Notes: generated by a model not told the origin, from the sequence alone. Counted from the first letter of the stretch, positions 16,902-26,980 are shown. The stretch: DNA of 64,000 bases from CAZGUX01 sp964529305 (GCA_964529305.1 CAZGUX010000048.1:42765-106764); one strand, 5' to 3'. Numbers and translations: made by a program.

Positions 16902-17873
16902 TCAGGCCAGCAGCCCGCCGTGGCCCAGGCACGCAACCTCCCAGCCGGAAACCCGGTATCGGGCCAGCAGAGGGGGCAGTAACAGGTCGATCACGTTGGG
17001 CTTGGCGGAGCGGAAGCAACCAGGGGCCGACAGGATCGGGGTTTCTTCCTTGTACGACAGCAGGAGGAGGTTCCCAGGTTCCACCGGCGCCAGGAACCGC
17101 TCGATCTGGCCCCCAATGCGAGCCATGGATCGCCCGATGACATCCTCGGGTCCCGCCGGGGCCGTGGTGGAAGCCACCAGAATCACGGAAGGCTTGGAGC
17201 GCGAGAGATGTTGCAGCGCGCGGCCCACCGCGGTCTCTTCCTCACAGCAGGCGAGGGCGAAGTTGGGAGTCACGCCGAACCGTTCCAGGCGCTGGCGCAT
17301 GATGGCCTCGAATAGTTGCTTGGCGCGGTCGCCACTGACCGGGTCGGTGTAGAGAACTCCAATCGACGGGCTGCGCACCGGCCGGGCCTGCAAAATCGGG
17401 CCGCGTTCGCGCAAAATTGAAACCAGCGTGTCAAGCTGCTCGCGAGCCACGGCGAACGGCGCGCTCTTCACCGTAGCAATTCGCTGGCCTGCCATCGAGT
17501 AGCTGAAGTTCAGGGATGTCGAAATGACGACGCTGGCGGTACAGTTCAACTGCTTGAGGAGTTCGTCGTCAACCAGCACACAGCAGTTCTCGGTCGCCAC
17601 CAGATTGGCACGGCCTCCGGCAGCGATCCGGATCTCGAAGCAGCCACACCCCATCTCACTGGCAATCAGGCACACGGCGTCATCTTCACCGACTTCTCCA
17701 TCCTCGAGTTCGGTCACCCACACACTGTCCATGCCTTCGGACTCGAGAACCCGGATGTCTTCTTCACAGATGACGTGCCCTTTGGCCAGCAACTTCTTGC
17801 CGCCCGAGCGGAACACCGTGCAACACAGAATTCGCCCGTTCGAGTTCTTAACGTCTACCGTCTGTGCTTTCAT
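16902..17873 (-). CDS. MoeA-like molybdopterin-binding protein
   Basis: 323 residues. The N-terminal part (NGRILCCTVFRSGGKKLLAKG, then a HVICEEDIRVLE-type stretch) follows the start of MoeA-like proteins. The C-terminal half (residues about 170-320; SIGVLYTDPVSGD, later LVASTTAPAGPEDVI and the ALGHGG-like LGHGGLL end) is a MoCF_biosynth-like molybdopterin-binding fold. Full MoeA is near 400 residues, so this is a shorter relative. I chose the ATG at 17873 (GGAGA just upstream); an alternative GTG at 17912 follows AAGGAGA and would add 13 residues. A ThiF/MoeB-like gene lies upstream on the same strand, consistent with cofactor sulfur chemistry. Confidence 0.7.
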   Translation of the reverse strand: MKAQTVDVKNSNGRILCCTVFRSGGKKLLAKGHVICEEDIRVLESEGMDSVWVTELEDGEVGEDDAVCLIASEMGCGCFEIRIAAGGRANLVATENCCVLVDDELLKQLNCTASVVISTSLNFSYSMAGQRIATVKSAPFAVAREQLDTLVSILRERGPILQARPVRSPSIGVLYTDPVSGDRAKQLFEAIMRQRLERFGVTPNFALACCEEETAVGRALQHLSRSKPSVILVASTTAPAGPEDVIGRSMARIGGQIERFLAPVEPGNLLLLSYKEETPILSAPGCFRSAKPNVIDLLLPPLLARYRVSGWEVACLGHGGLLA

Positions 17874-17913
17874 ATTCTCCGATTGCCGTGGTTCTGTTTC
17901 GCCGACAGCCACG

Positions 17914-18322
17914 GTCTCTCCTTATGTTGATCCTGGATGTATTCCCCTCTGCTTGATTGGATTGTACAGTTACATGGTGTAGAATCCGTGTTTCTTTTCT
18001 CGATCAAATATCGGCTTATTTGAGGGGTCGCAAGATATCCCTTTGAGGGTAACGAGCAGTACACCCGGTGGGTGGATCTCAGTGTCTCCGGGTTTAATGG
18101 AAAGCTGGGGACGCCTCCGGTCCCCGGTCGGAGCCTCCTGGGCCGAGGCCGGAGAATAGGAACATGAAAGCCGCTGGACCTGAAGTTTTAGCAAGTTGCG
18201 AGCGAAATCAGGGGCGGACTGAGAGTCGCCGGAGTCAAGATCAACCCGCAGAATTTGCACTCCGATAGTGTGGAATTATTCATCACTGTGATGAGAGCGA
18301 GTCATCACGCTCCTTCAACTGG
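17914..18322 (-). other. leader region, weak 96-codon frame, palindrome
   Basis: About 410 bases between the ThiF/MoeB-like gene and the MoeA-like gene. A 96-codon frame (18260-17970, GTG start) has no family resemblance that I know and no Shine-Dalgarno, so I do not call it a gene. A perfect palindrome, TCATCACTGTGATGA, sits at 18280-18294 and could be an operator for leftward transcription. No known riboswitch was recognised. Confidence 0.35.
18280..18294. promoter_or_regulatory. 15-base palindrome, possible operator
   Basis: TCATCACTGTGATGA is palindromic around its central T. It lies between the ThiF/MoeB-like stop (18323) and the MoeA-like start, in a position suitable for control of the latter. 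No regulator is encoded next to it. Confidence 0.35.
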
Positions 18323-19336
18323 CTAATGCCCCAGGAAGCGGGAGTAGAGGCTGCGGGCAACTCCGACGTCCGTGGTACCTTTGATGATCGCCCGTCCATC
18401 GGGAAACACGGTCAGATCAAAAGCTCCGTAACGGAACCGGAGAGCGAACTCGTTGGTGCGGACTTCGCCGTGAGGTTCGAGGTGCAGCCGCAATTGATCG
18501 AGATCCAACGGTCTTGACCGCTCATGAATCTGGACGGCGTTACGGCCACAGAGGCTGATGGGAGCGCGGCGGCGGCCCTCGAGGTAATCGAATTCATGCC
18601 GGCCGCAGGTGGGGCACTGCGGATCGCGGTCGGGCAGGTCGACGTGGCGGATGGCTCCCGACCAGACGTCCAGTGTGAGAATTCTGGGCTGGGCGGCCTC
18701 GCCGCAGAGGATCCGTAACGCCGCGGCGACCTGCCAGGCGGCAACCGCCGAAGTGGCGGGGTTCAGAACCCCGGCCGTCTCGCAGGTGGGCTGGACCCCG
18801 CCGGGAGGCTCGGGGTAAATACAGCGAAAGCAGGGGCCGCCGGGGCAGACGGGCATCACAATTCCGTAACTGCCGACCGCCCCACCGTAAAGCCACGGAA
18901 CGCGGTGGGCCACGCAGAAATCGTTGATCAGGTACCGCGTCTCGAAATTGTCGGTGCCGTCCATGACCAGGCCGGCCCCATCCAACAGGTCTTCCACGTT
19001 GTCGGGGGTCAGGTCTGCGACATGGGCCGTGACCTGGATGGAAGAGTTGATCCGCGACAGCGCCCGTTGAGCGGCAACTGCTTTCGGAAGGGCATTGACA
19101 GCATCGGACTCCTCAAAGAGCCACTGCCTCTGGAGATTGCTGGACTCCACATAGTCGCGATCGATCACGGAGAGCGCGCCGACACCGGCCCGGGCGAGGG
19201 AGGCTGCGTGGAAGCTACCCAACGCGCCGCACCCGACGACGGCCACGCGGGAGCCGATCAGCCTCTCCTGACCCGTCTCGCCGATGCCTGGAAAGAGGAT
19301 CTGGCGGGAGTAACGCTCCCTATCGGCTGGAGACAT
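18323..19336 (-). CDS. ThiF/MoeB/HesA-family adenylyltransferase
   Basis: 337 residues. It contains VVGCGALGS (ATP-binding Rossmann motif), the adenylation segment VIDRDYVESSNLQRQ, GTDNFETRYLIND, zinc-type pairs CFRC and CPTC, and the active-site cysteine region PTCETAGVLNP. These enzymes adenylate the C-terminal glycine of ThiS- or MoaD-like proteins for sulfur transfer. No MoaD/ThiS gene is in the window. An extra C-terminal domain of about 80 residues follows the last zinc cysteines. I chose the ATG at 19336; a TTG at 19357 is possible but has no Shine-Dalgarno. Divergent from the Omp85 gene, with only 56 bases between. Confidence 0.85.
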   Translation of the reverse strand: MSPADRERYSRQILFPGIGETGQERLIGSRVAVVGCGALGSFHAASLARAGVGALSVIDRDYVESSNLQRQWLFEESDAVNALPKAVAAQRALSRINSSIQVTAHVADLTPDNVEDLLDGAGLVMDGTDNFETRYLINDFCVAHRVPWLYGGAVGSYGIVMPVCPGGPCFRCIYPEPPGGVQPTCETAGVLNPATSAVAAWQVAAALRILCGEAAQPRILTLDVWSGAIRHVDLPDRDPQCPTCGRHEFDYLEGRRRAPISLCGRNAVQIHERSRPLDLDQLRLHLEPHGEVRTNEFALRFRYGAFDLTVFPDGRAIIKGTTDVGVARSLYSRFLGH

Positions 19337-19392
19337 TCGTACTATCGATGGTAACAAGCACTCGAACGGGCGCGATCTGCGAGACTAAGGAG

Positions 19393-22350
19393 ATGGCCCG
19401 CGTCTGCGCGCTGACCATGGGAGTGGTAGCTGCGTTGGCGGCAGTGGTCGTCCGTCCTGCGTTGGCGCAGCAGGAGAAGTACGAGGGCCGGCGCATCCTT
19501 ACAATTCGCTTTGAGCCGGCGGCTCAGCCGATCGAACCCGATACCATCCACCGGATTCTACCGCTACGGATCGGCCAGCCGTTGCGCCTGGCGGACGTGC
19601 GGGAGAGCATCTACCGGCTCTACGCGACCGGCCAGTATTCGGATCTGCGCGTAGATGCCAGGCTGGTGGGTGAGGAGGTGGCGCTGACGTTCCTGACGCA
19701 GAACAGTTGGTTCATCGGGCGGGTGGCGGTAGACAAGACGGTCAAGGACCCGCCGAACAACGGACAACTGGTGACGTCCACGGGTCTGCGCTTGGGCGAA
19801 GCGTACCAGCCGGAGCGGGTGCAGGACGCCGCCGACAACCTGCAGCACCTGCTCGAATCCAATGGATTCTTCGAATCGAGGGTGGAGCCCCGTTTCGAAT
19901 ACGAAGCGCGGACCCAGCAGATTCACATCCGCTTCGTCGTGAACCCGGGCCGGCGGGCCTACTTCCAGAAGCCTGCAATCCAGGGCGACTTCAAACTGCC
20001 AGTCGACCGGATCGTCAAGTTTACGCGCTGGCACGGCTGGTTGGGGTGGCGGGCAGTGACTCTGTCGCGGACCCAGCGGGGACTGGATGGCATCCGGCGC
20101 TATTACCGCAGCCAAGACCGTCTGATGGCGAAGATCAGCCTGGACGGGATGAACTACGATCCCGCGACGTTTCGAGTAAAGCCCACGTTGTCGATCGAGG
20201 CCGGCCCGAAGGTGGAAGTCCATCCGGTGGGGGCCAAGGTTTCGCGGTCGAAGCTGACGCAACTGATTCCGATTTACGAAGAGGGAACCGTCGACCGGGA
20301 CCTGCTGGTGGAAGGGAGCCGCAATTTACGCGACTATTTCCAGACGCAGGGGTACTTCGCAACCGAGGTGGAGTTCAAACAGCAGCGCGTGCGGAACGAT
20401 CGAGCCGTGATCGACTACCTGATCAACACGGGGCCGCGGCAGCGGGTGGAAAAGGTTGCCGTCACGGGAAACCGCTATTTCGACGAGGCGACGATTCGAG
20501 AACGCATGTTCACCCTGGCGCGGTCGTTCCAGTTCCGGCGGGGACGGTTCAGCGAAACCCTGCTTCGCCGGGATGAGGAGGTGGTGGCGAGCCTGTACCG
20601 GGAGAACGGGTTTCGGGACGTGCAGGTGACTTCAACGGTAAGGCCAATGGGCGCCCGGAAGCGGCGGCTGGATGTGACGTTATCGGTGGACGAAGGAAAG
20701 CAATGGCGCGTGGCCAAGCTGCAGATCGAAGGGGTCCAATCGTTCGAGCCGAAGAAACTGCTGGAGCTTTGCACGGCGCAGGAAGGACAGCCGTTCAGCG
20801 AGTTTCAGATCGCGATCGACCGCGACGCGATCCTGGCGTTTTACTATGGCGAGGGCTTCTCCGACGCCCTGTTCGAGTGGAGTTCCACGCCCGGACAGGA
20901 ACCAAATACCGTCAACGTGAAGTACGTCATTGAGGAGGGGCAACGCAAATACGTCCGGCAGGTCCTGATCAGCGGATTGCAGACAACCCGGCCCGATCTG
21001 GTCAACCGCAATCTGACGTTGAATCCAGGAGATCCGCTGTCGTCGACGAAGATGGCCGAGACGCAACAGCGGCTGTACGACCTGGGGATCTTCGCACGTG
21101 TGAACACCGCAGTCCAAAACCCCGAAGGCGACGTGCGGGAAAAGTATGTGCTGTACCAGGTGGAAGAAGCCAACCGCTACTCGGTTACCGGTGGGTTGGG
21201 GGCGGAAATTGCACGGATCGGCCGAGGCCAGGACAACCTCGGCGCCCCGGCCGGGGCGACCGGCTTCAGCCCGCGGGTGTCGCTCGACGTCAGCCGGTTG
21301 AATTTCCGGGGTATCGGGCACACCTTGAGTTTCCGGAGCCGTTTCTCCAACATTCAACAACGCGCTCTCGCCAGCTATGCGGCTCCGAGATTGGCGAACG
21401 TGCCGGGGCGCGACCTGTCGTTCAGCCTGCTGGCTGAGAACGCCAGTGAGATCGGAACGTTCGTCTCCCGCCGTCTGGAAGGTTCCGTGCAGTTGTCACA
21501 GCGACTCTCCAAGGCCAACACGGCGTTTTTCCGATTCGCTTACCGGAGGGTTGGGGTAGATGACCTTAATATTGCGGAATCGCAACTGCCCATCTACTCG
21601 CAGCCGGTACGGATCGGAATCCTGAGCGCGAACCTTATCCAGGACAAGCGTGACGATCCCACGGACTCGACCAGGGGCGTATTCAACACGGTAGATCTCG
21701 GACTCGCATCGCGATACTTCGGCTCCCAAGCCGATTTCACGCGCTTCCTAGGACGCAACACCACCTACCATTCCCTGGGGCCTCGAAAATACGTGCTGGC
21801 GAGGTCGCTCACATTCGGGTGGCAGCAGCCTTTCGGGAGGCGCCTGGACCCGACAACCACGGAGGCGGACATTCCGATCGCGGAGCGCTTCTATTCCGGA
21901 GGCGCGAACACCCATCGCGGGTTTCCGGAGAACCAGGCGGGGCCGCGGGACCTCGACACCGGATTCCCGGTAGGCGGGCGGGCAGTCCTGATCAATAACG
22001 TGGAGCTGCGCTTGCCACTGGTGGGGGCGAATCTCCGGGGTGTTCTGTTTCACGACGCCGGGGGCGTCTACAGCCGGATTCGCGACATCTCACTCCGTTA
22101 CCGGCAGCGCGACGTAGCCGACTTCAACTACATGGTTCACGCGGTCGGAATCGGCGTCCGGTACCGGACGCCGATCGGGCCGATACGTCTCGACCTTGCT
22201 TACAGCATGAATTCACCGAGGTTCGACCAGTGCTTCATCGCGGGCACGCAGGAAATATGCCAAAAAAACAAGCCCGACGAGATCCAGGAGATTCGGCACA
22301 ACCGGATCAGCCGGTTTCAGTTTCACTTTTCGATCGGGCAGTCATTCTGA
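19393..22350 (+). CDS. Omp85-family outer-membrane assembly protein (BamA/TamA) with seven POTRA-like repeats
   Basis: 985 residues. A signal peptide ends near ALAQQ. Residues about 28-580 divide into seven segments of 75-85 residues, each with a POTRA pattern (for example RVEKVAVTGNRYFDEATIRE and VRQVLISGLQTTRPDLVNR). From about 585 a 400-residue D15/bacterial surface antigen beta-barrel follows and ends in Phe. BamA usually has five POTRA domains and TamA three. The next genes are a SurA-N-like protein and TamB, so the protein may serve as TamA, BamA or both. Start chosen at ATG 19393 to give a sensible signal peptide; an AAGGAG directly abuts it, so ATG 19417 remains possible. Confidence 0.88.
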   Translation: MARVCALTMGVVAALAAVVVRPALAQQEKYEGRRILTIRFEPAAQPIEPDTIHRILPLRIGQPLRLADVRESIYRLYATGQYSDLRVDARLVGEEVALTFLTQNSWFIGRVAVDKTVKDPPNNGQLVTSTGLRLGEAYQPERVQDAADNLQHLLESNGFFESRVEPRFEYEARTQQIHIRFVVNPGRRAYFQKPAIQGDFKLPVDRIVKFTRWHGWLGWRAVTLSRTQRGLDGIRRYYRSQDRLMAKISLDGMNYDPATFRVKPTLSIEAGPKVEVHPVGAKVSRSKLTQLIPIYEEGTVDRDLLVEGSRNLRDYFQTQGYFATEVEFKQQRVRNDRAVIDYLINTGPRQRVEKVAVTGNRYFDEATIRERMFTLARSFQFRRGRFSETLLRRDEEVVASLYRENGFRDVQVTSTVRPMGARKRRLDVTLSVDEGKQWRVAKLQIEGVQSFEPKKLLELCTAQEGQPFSEFQIAIDRDAILAFYYGEGFSDALFEWSSTPGQEPNTVNVKYVIEEGQRKYVRQVLISGLQTTRPDLVNRNLTLNPGDPLSSTKMAETQQRLYDLGIFARVNTAVQNPEGDVREKYVLYQVEEANRYSVTGGLGAEIARIGRGQDNLGAPAGATGFSPRVSLDVSRLNFRGIGHTLSFRSRFSNIQQRALASYAAPRLANVPGRDLSFSLLAENASEIGTFVSRRLEGSVQLSQRLSKANTAFFRFAYRRVGVDDLNIAESQLPIYSQPVRIGILSANLIQDKRDDPTDSTRGVFNTVDLGLASRYFGSQADFTRFLGRNTTYHSLGPRKYVLARSLTFGWQQPFGRRLDPTTTEADIPIAERFYSGGANTHRGFPENQAGPRDLDTGFPVGGRAVLINNVELRLPLVGANLRGVLFHDAGGVYSRIRDISLRYRQRDVADFNYMVHAVGIGVRYRTPIGPIRLDLAYSMNSPRFDQCFIAGTQEICQKNKPDEIQEIRHNRISRFQFHFSIGQSF

Positions 22351-22994
22351 TGAAGACGAAACGCCTGACACTGTTGTGGCTGTTGACCGCGCTCACCGCC
22401 GGCGCCGAGGTGATCGACCGGATCGCGATCACCGTCGGGTCCAACGTGATCACGGAAAGCGAACTGCGCCAGGCGGTGCGGCTCCGGCAATTTCTGAACG
22501 GCGAGCCTCTGGATTTTCGGGCGTTCATTCTGCGAGACGTGGGAGAGCGCCTGGTGGACCAGTTCCTCATCCGGAAGGAAAACGACAACAGCCGGTACGG
22601 CGGCGCGCCCGCGGAGAGCGTTCAGGAGGCCCTGAACCAGGCGATGGCTCAGTTGTTCAAGGACGACCGGAAGGCGTATGCGCAGGCATTGGCGGCATAC
22701 GGGCTCACCGAGGAGGCTCTGCTGGCTCACCTCGCCTGGCAGTTGACCGTGGTGAGGTTTGTCACCCTCCGGTTTGGAGCGGGGATTCAGATTCCGCCTG
22801 AAGAGGCAAAGTCGTACTTTGATAAGGAAATCAAGCCGAAGCTGCCCGAGGGCGCGTCCCAGAATCCGGACGATTATCGGGAGCAGATTGAAGAGTCCAT
22901 GAGCCACCAGCAGGCGAATGAGCATGCCGATGACTGGCTGCGGGAAACCCGCCGCCGCACGGTCATCGATTTTCATCCCGAGGTGTTTCAATGA
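22350..22994 (+). CDS. SurA N-terminal-like periplasmic chaperone without PPIase domain
   Basis: 214 residues. A signal peptide (TLLWLLTALTAGA) is followed by VIDRIAITVGSNVITESELR, the start typical of SurA-N domains, and a helical body. There is no parvulin PPIase domain, so this is a minimal SurA-like chaperone. It probably escorts outer-membrane proteins to the Omp85 protein encoded just upstream (TGATG overlap). Its stop overlaps the tamB start (ATGA). Function in complex is inferred from neighbours. Confidence 0.8.
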   Translation: MKTKRLTLLWLLTALTAGAEVIDRIAITVGSNVITESELRQAVRLRQFLNGEPLDFRAFILRDVGERLVDQFLIRKENDNSRYGGAPAESVQEALNQAMAQLFKDDRKAYAQALAAYGLTEEALLAHLAWQLTVVRFVTLRFGAGIQIPPEEAKSYFDKEIKPKLPEGASQNPDDYREQIEESMSHQQANEHADDWLRETRRRTVIDFHPEVFQ

Positions 22995-25900
22995 GGCGGC
23001 CATCGTTTCGAAAGGTTATAAAGGCCCTGGTTATCGTTTCGGTACTGTTGGCGGGCCTGGCGTTTGTTGCCTGGCAAGTGGCGCGAAGCCAATGGATGGA
23101 AGAACAGATTCGCGCCCGGATTGCCGGGGAACTGGAGCGGGCCACGGGGGGACGGGTCGAGTTGGGCCGGTTCACGATTCATCCCGGAACCCTGACGGTC
23201 GAAGTCGAGCGGCTGAGAATCCGGGGAACCGAGCCGCCGGAGACGCCGCCGCTGTTCGAGACGCCCGCGGCGCGTCTGGGGTTGAAGATCATCTCGTTCT
23301 GGAGCAGGGACGTCGATCTGGCTCGTCTTGAAATCGATCGCCCTCAAATTCACTTACTCATACGCCCCGACGGCTCGACCAATCTGCCGGAGCCGAAGGT
23401 CAAACGAAGCGGCGGCAACGCGATCGAGACGCTGCTCGAGCTGAAGATCGGCCGGTTCGCGATCGCCGATGGTTCGATTCTCTACGACGATCGCAAGATT
23501 CCCCTGCGGGTGCAGGGCGAGAATCTGCGGGTCGGCATCTTCTATGAATGGACCGGCCCGAAATACAAAGGGAAGGTGGAAGCGCGGCCGTTGCGAGTGG
23601 ACCTGCCGGGCTTGCAAACGATGGAACTGGCGGCAGCCTTTGACGTCGAGTTGGAACGCAACCGTCTGTTGGTTTCCAACGGACGCTTCTCGCAGGACGG
23701 GATCACCATCCGGGCCGGCGTCGACCTGACAAGCTTCACGTCTCCGGTGGCCCGGGTGCGGTTCGAGGGCGACGCGGACCTGGCTCGAGCGGCGAAGCTG
23801 ACCCGCTGGAAGTGGATGACCGGCGGGGAGGGGAAGTTCAAGGGGACCGCCGAATTCGGAACGGGCCTGGAACCGCGCGCCGATGTCGACGTTGCGGTTT
23901 CACGGGTGTCGATTCGCACGGACGCGTTCGCGGTGGCCGGCGCGATGGTTTCCGGCCGCGCGTCGTGGGAGGCGGGTGTGCTGGCTGTGGACGGTATCCG
24001 GGCGCGGGCGCTCGGCGGTGAGTTCCGCGGGAAGGCGAAGCTCGAAGACCTGGACCGTTACGTCGTCGAGGGAACCGCCGCACAATTCACGACGCGGCGC
24101 CTGCTGGGCGTGGTTGCGACGATCCCTGAGAAGACCGCGGAGGCGGTCCGGCACTGGAATGCGTTTGCCGGCGGCCCCGTGCGACTGGAAGGAGATTTCC
24201 GCCGTGGGCTCCGGTTGGCCGAAGGGCGCTTGACCCTGCTGCCGGCGCCGGACGGCGCGCCCCTCGAAGGACAGGTGAACGCGAACTACGATGGCGCGCT
24301 CTCCTTTGGCGAATCGTTTCTCGTGACCGGCAAGACGCGGCTGGAGTTCAGCGGGAAGCCTGGCACGGAGCTACGAGTGCGGCTGTCGACCGGCGATCCG
24401 GCTGACTTTCGCCATCTGGTGGATCTGTCCAAATACGATGTGGTATTCCCGGCGGCGGCTCTTGCTTCGTTCGACGGCACACTGGCCGGGAATCTCGAGG
24501 ATCCCACCGCCATTGGCCAGGTCTCGCTCGATCGGATCAGCTATCGGGAACGGCAACTGGAACACATCGCCGGTGGCGTCCGGATCTCCCGTTCGTCGCT
24601 CGAACTGAGCCGGGCGGCGTGGACGCAGTCCGGGGCGCGGGTGGAGATTGACGGCCGGCTCGCGCTGAACGATTGGAAGCCGTCCGCGCAGAGTCCGGTC
24701 TCGGCCAGCCTCGCGCTCGAGGAAGTGGACTCGAAGGAATTGCTGGGTCTGGCAGGCGCTCGCGACACCGCCGTCTCCGGGCGGGTGACGGCGTCGGCCG
24801 AGGTGGGAGGCACGCTGGGCGACCCGCGTGTCGACGGCAAGTTACGGTTGTCCGGAGGCAAACTCGGCGATGAGCCGTTCGAGCGGTTCGAAGCCGATCT
24901 GGCATCGGTGGAATCGCGCATCGAGTTTCGCCAGGCCCGGCTGGTGCTTCCCGCTGGGACCGTGGAAGTGGAAGGATCCTATGACCACCCGCCCGGGGAC
25001 GCACGGACAGGGAAGCTTCGATTCGAAGGCAGAACCACCGCTTTCGTCTTCGAAAAGCTAGCCATTGCCAAGAAGGCTCTCCCGGAAACAACCGCCGAGC
25101 TTCGGACACACCTGTTCGGTTCGGTCGACATTCGACCCGAAGGCGTTCGCCTGGATGATTTGCGAGGTCATGTCGCCGCCGCCAATATCGTGCACGAAAG
25201 CAAGAAAGTGGGCAACCTGATCATTGCCCTGGCCCATGTCCGCGACCACTTGAATCTACGGCTCGACGCGCGGTTACTGGATACCCGGGTAACGGGCACG
25301 GGACAGATCGGGTTTGACCGGGAATACACGGCCAGCGCAAATCTGGAGACACGCATCACGTCCATAGCGGCATTGCGGCGCTGGTTCGGCGGCGCGCCCA
25401 AGCCAGGATCTCTCGAGTTTGACGGCTCGGCGGAGGCGAAGCTGGAGATGTCCGGCCCGGCCACCCGCGCGGATACCTGGAAGGGACGCCTGGTTGTCCC
25501 CGGTTTGCGGATCTTTCCGGTCGGACGGACCGGCGATCTGCCCCCGGAGCGGTTGACCCTGCGAAACGAAGGCCCGATCGAGTTGACGCTGGATCGTTCG
25601 GTCGCGCGCCTGGTGCGAGCCCGGATGACCGGCGTGGCCACGAACCTGGAGGCCGCCGGGACTTTCGGATTCGATGAAAAGCGGACGCTCGATCTTCAGG
25701 TGAAGGGCGGCCTCGACTTGCGTCTGGTCGACGAATTCAGCCGCGACCTCACGGCGGGAGGCTCGGTCGCGATCAACGCGTCCGTGCGGGGCACGCTGGC
25801 CCGGCCCGTTCTCAATGGAAGGCTCGAGACAAAGGGCGCCACGGTGGGTCTCGAGGACAGTCCCGGCGGCCTTTCCGATGTCGATACGATTATTGTGTTC

Positions 25901-26980
25901 AATGGCCGCGAGGCCAACATTCAGAAACTGACCGCGGAGGCCGGAGGCGGCCGTCTGGAAGGCTCCGGCTTTGTGGAGTTCGCCGAAGATGACTACGCGT
26001 TTCGCATCGAAGCGAAGGCAAAGCAGATTCGCGTGAGGTACCCGGAGGGCGTGTCGACGAGTTCCGATGCAAGCCTGACGTGGTCGGGGACCGGGAAGAA
26101 CAGTCTGCTGTCGGGACGCGTGACGATCCTGCGTGCCAGTTTCAACCCGCGAACGGACCTTTCGTCGATCCTGGCGAAGTCGGCGGAGCCGGTACGGACC
26201 CCGTCTTCCCGAACCGGGATTGCCGCCGGCATCCAGTTCGATGTTCTGGTGGACTCGGCGCCGAACCTGACATTCGAGAGCGCACTGGCCCAGGACATCC
26301 AAGCCGAGGCGTCGCTTCGCCTTCGAGGCACGCCCTTCAATCCCGTACTGCTCGGGCGCATCGCGATCACCCAGGGCGAGGTTACGTTCTTCGGGACCCG
26401 GTACAACATCAACCAGGGGACCATCGATTTCCTGAATCCGCTGAAGCTCGAGCCGCTGCTGAACATCGATCTGGAGACCCGGGTACGCGGGATCGACGTG
26501 ATCCTGACGCTTTCCGGGCCGATCAACAAAGTGAACCTCTCGCACCGCGCGGACCCGCCCATGCAATTTTCCGAGGTCATCGCGCTGCTGGCGACCGGAC
26601 GGACGCCAACCAGCAGTCCGACGCTGGCGGCCCGCAGCGAGCAGCAAACGCAGAGCCTGACGCAACTCGGGGCGACGGCGCTGGTGGGCCAGGCGATCGC
26701 GACGCCGGTCACCAACCGTCTGCAGCGCTTCTTCGGCGTCAGCCGATTGAAGTTCGACCCCAACCTGACCGGCGTCGACAATCGCCCGCAGGCGAGGGTC
26801 ACCATCGAGCAGCAGGTGACGCGAAACATCACCTTCACCTACATCACCGACGTTCAGCGCACCAACCAGCAGATCGTCCGCATGGAGTGGTCGGTGAACA
26901 AAGAGTACTCGGTGCTGGTGGTGCGCGAGGACAATGGGATTCTGGGCATGGACATTCTGTATCGAAAGGGATTCCGGTAG
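22991..26980 (+). CDS. tamB: TamB-like translocation/assembly protein (DUF490)
   Basis: 1329 residues. One N-terminal transmembrane anchor (about 10-30), then a long beta-rich body of AsmA/TamB type repeats, ending in the TamB/DUF490 domain (from about residue 1000; GVSTSSDASLTWSGTGKNS, ITQGEVTFFGTRYNINQGT, VARMEWSVNKEYSV-like end). TamB-type proteins span the periplasm and act with an Omp85 partner in outer-membrane protein insertion or lipid transport. Tight coupling with the Omp85 and SurA-N-like genes supports a three-part module. Length is in the normal TamB range. Confidence 0.9.
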   Translation: MRRPSFRKVIKALVIVSVLLAGLAFVAWQVARSQWMEEQIRARIAGELERATGGRVELGRFTIHPGTLTVEVERLRIRGTEPPETPPLFETPAARLGLKIISFWSRDVDLARLEIDRPQIHLLIRPDGSTNLPEPKVKRSGGNAIETLLELKIGRFAIADGSILYDDRKIPLRVQGENLRVGIFYEWTGPKYKGKVEARPLRVDLPGLQTMELAAAFDVELERNRLLVSNGRFSQDGITIRAGVDLTSFTSPVARVRFEGDADLARAAKLTRWKWMTGGEGKFKGTAEFGTGLEPRADVDVAVSRVSIRTDAFAVAGAMVSGRASWEAGVLAVDGIRARALGGEFRGKAKLEDLDRYVVEGTAAQFTTRRLLGVVATIPEKTAEAVRHWNAFAGGPVRLEGDFRRGLRLAEGRLTLLPAPDGAPLEGQVNANYDGALSFGESFLVTGKTRLEFSGKPGTELRVRLSTGDPADFRHLVDLSKYDVVFPAAALASFDGTLAGNLEDPTAIGQVSLDRISYRERQLEHIAGGVRISRSSLELSRAAWTQSGARVEIDGRLALNDWKPSAQSPVSASLALEEVDSKELLGLAGARDTAVSGRVTASAEVGGTLGDPRVDGKLRLSGGKLGDEPFERFEADLASVESRIEFRQARLVLPAGTVEVEGSYDHPPGDARTGKLRFEGRTTAFVFEKLAIAKKALPETTAELRTHLFGSVDIRPEGVRLDDLRGHVAAANIVHESKKVGNLIIALAHVRDHLNLRLDARLLDTRVTGTGQIGFDREYTASANLETRITSIAALRRWFGGAPKPGSLEFDGSAEAKLEMSGPATRADTWKGRLVVPGLRIFPVGRTGDLPPERLTLRNEGPIELTLDRSVARLVRARMTGVATNLEAAGTFGFDEKRTLDLQVKGGLDLRLVDEFSRDLTAGGSVAINASVRGTLARPVLNGRLETKGATVGLEDSPGGLSDVDTIIVFNGREANIQKLTAEAGGGRLEGSGFVEFAEDDYAFRIEAKAKQIRVRYPEGVSTSSDASLTWSGTGKNSLLSGRVTILRASFNPRTDLSSILAKSAEPVRTPSSRTGIAAGIQFDVLVDSAPNLTFESALAQDIQAEASLRLRGTPFNPVLLGRIAITQGEVTFFGTRYNINQGTIDFLNPLKLEPLLNIDLETRVRGIDVILTLSGPINKVNLSHRADPPMQFSEVIALLATGRTPTSSPTLAARSEQQTQSLTQLGATALVGQAIATPVTNRLQRFFGVSRLKFDPNLTGVDNRPQARVTIEQQVTRNITFTYITDVQRTNQQIVRMEWSVNKEYSVLVVREDNGILGMDILYRKGFR

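Noticed and set aside
17970..18260. 96-codon minus-strand frame
   Set aside because: No Shine-Dalgarno, uneven codon use and no family resemblance; it lies in a leader region. Kept as a note only.
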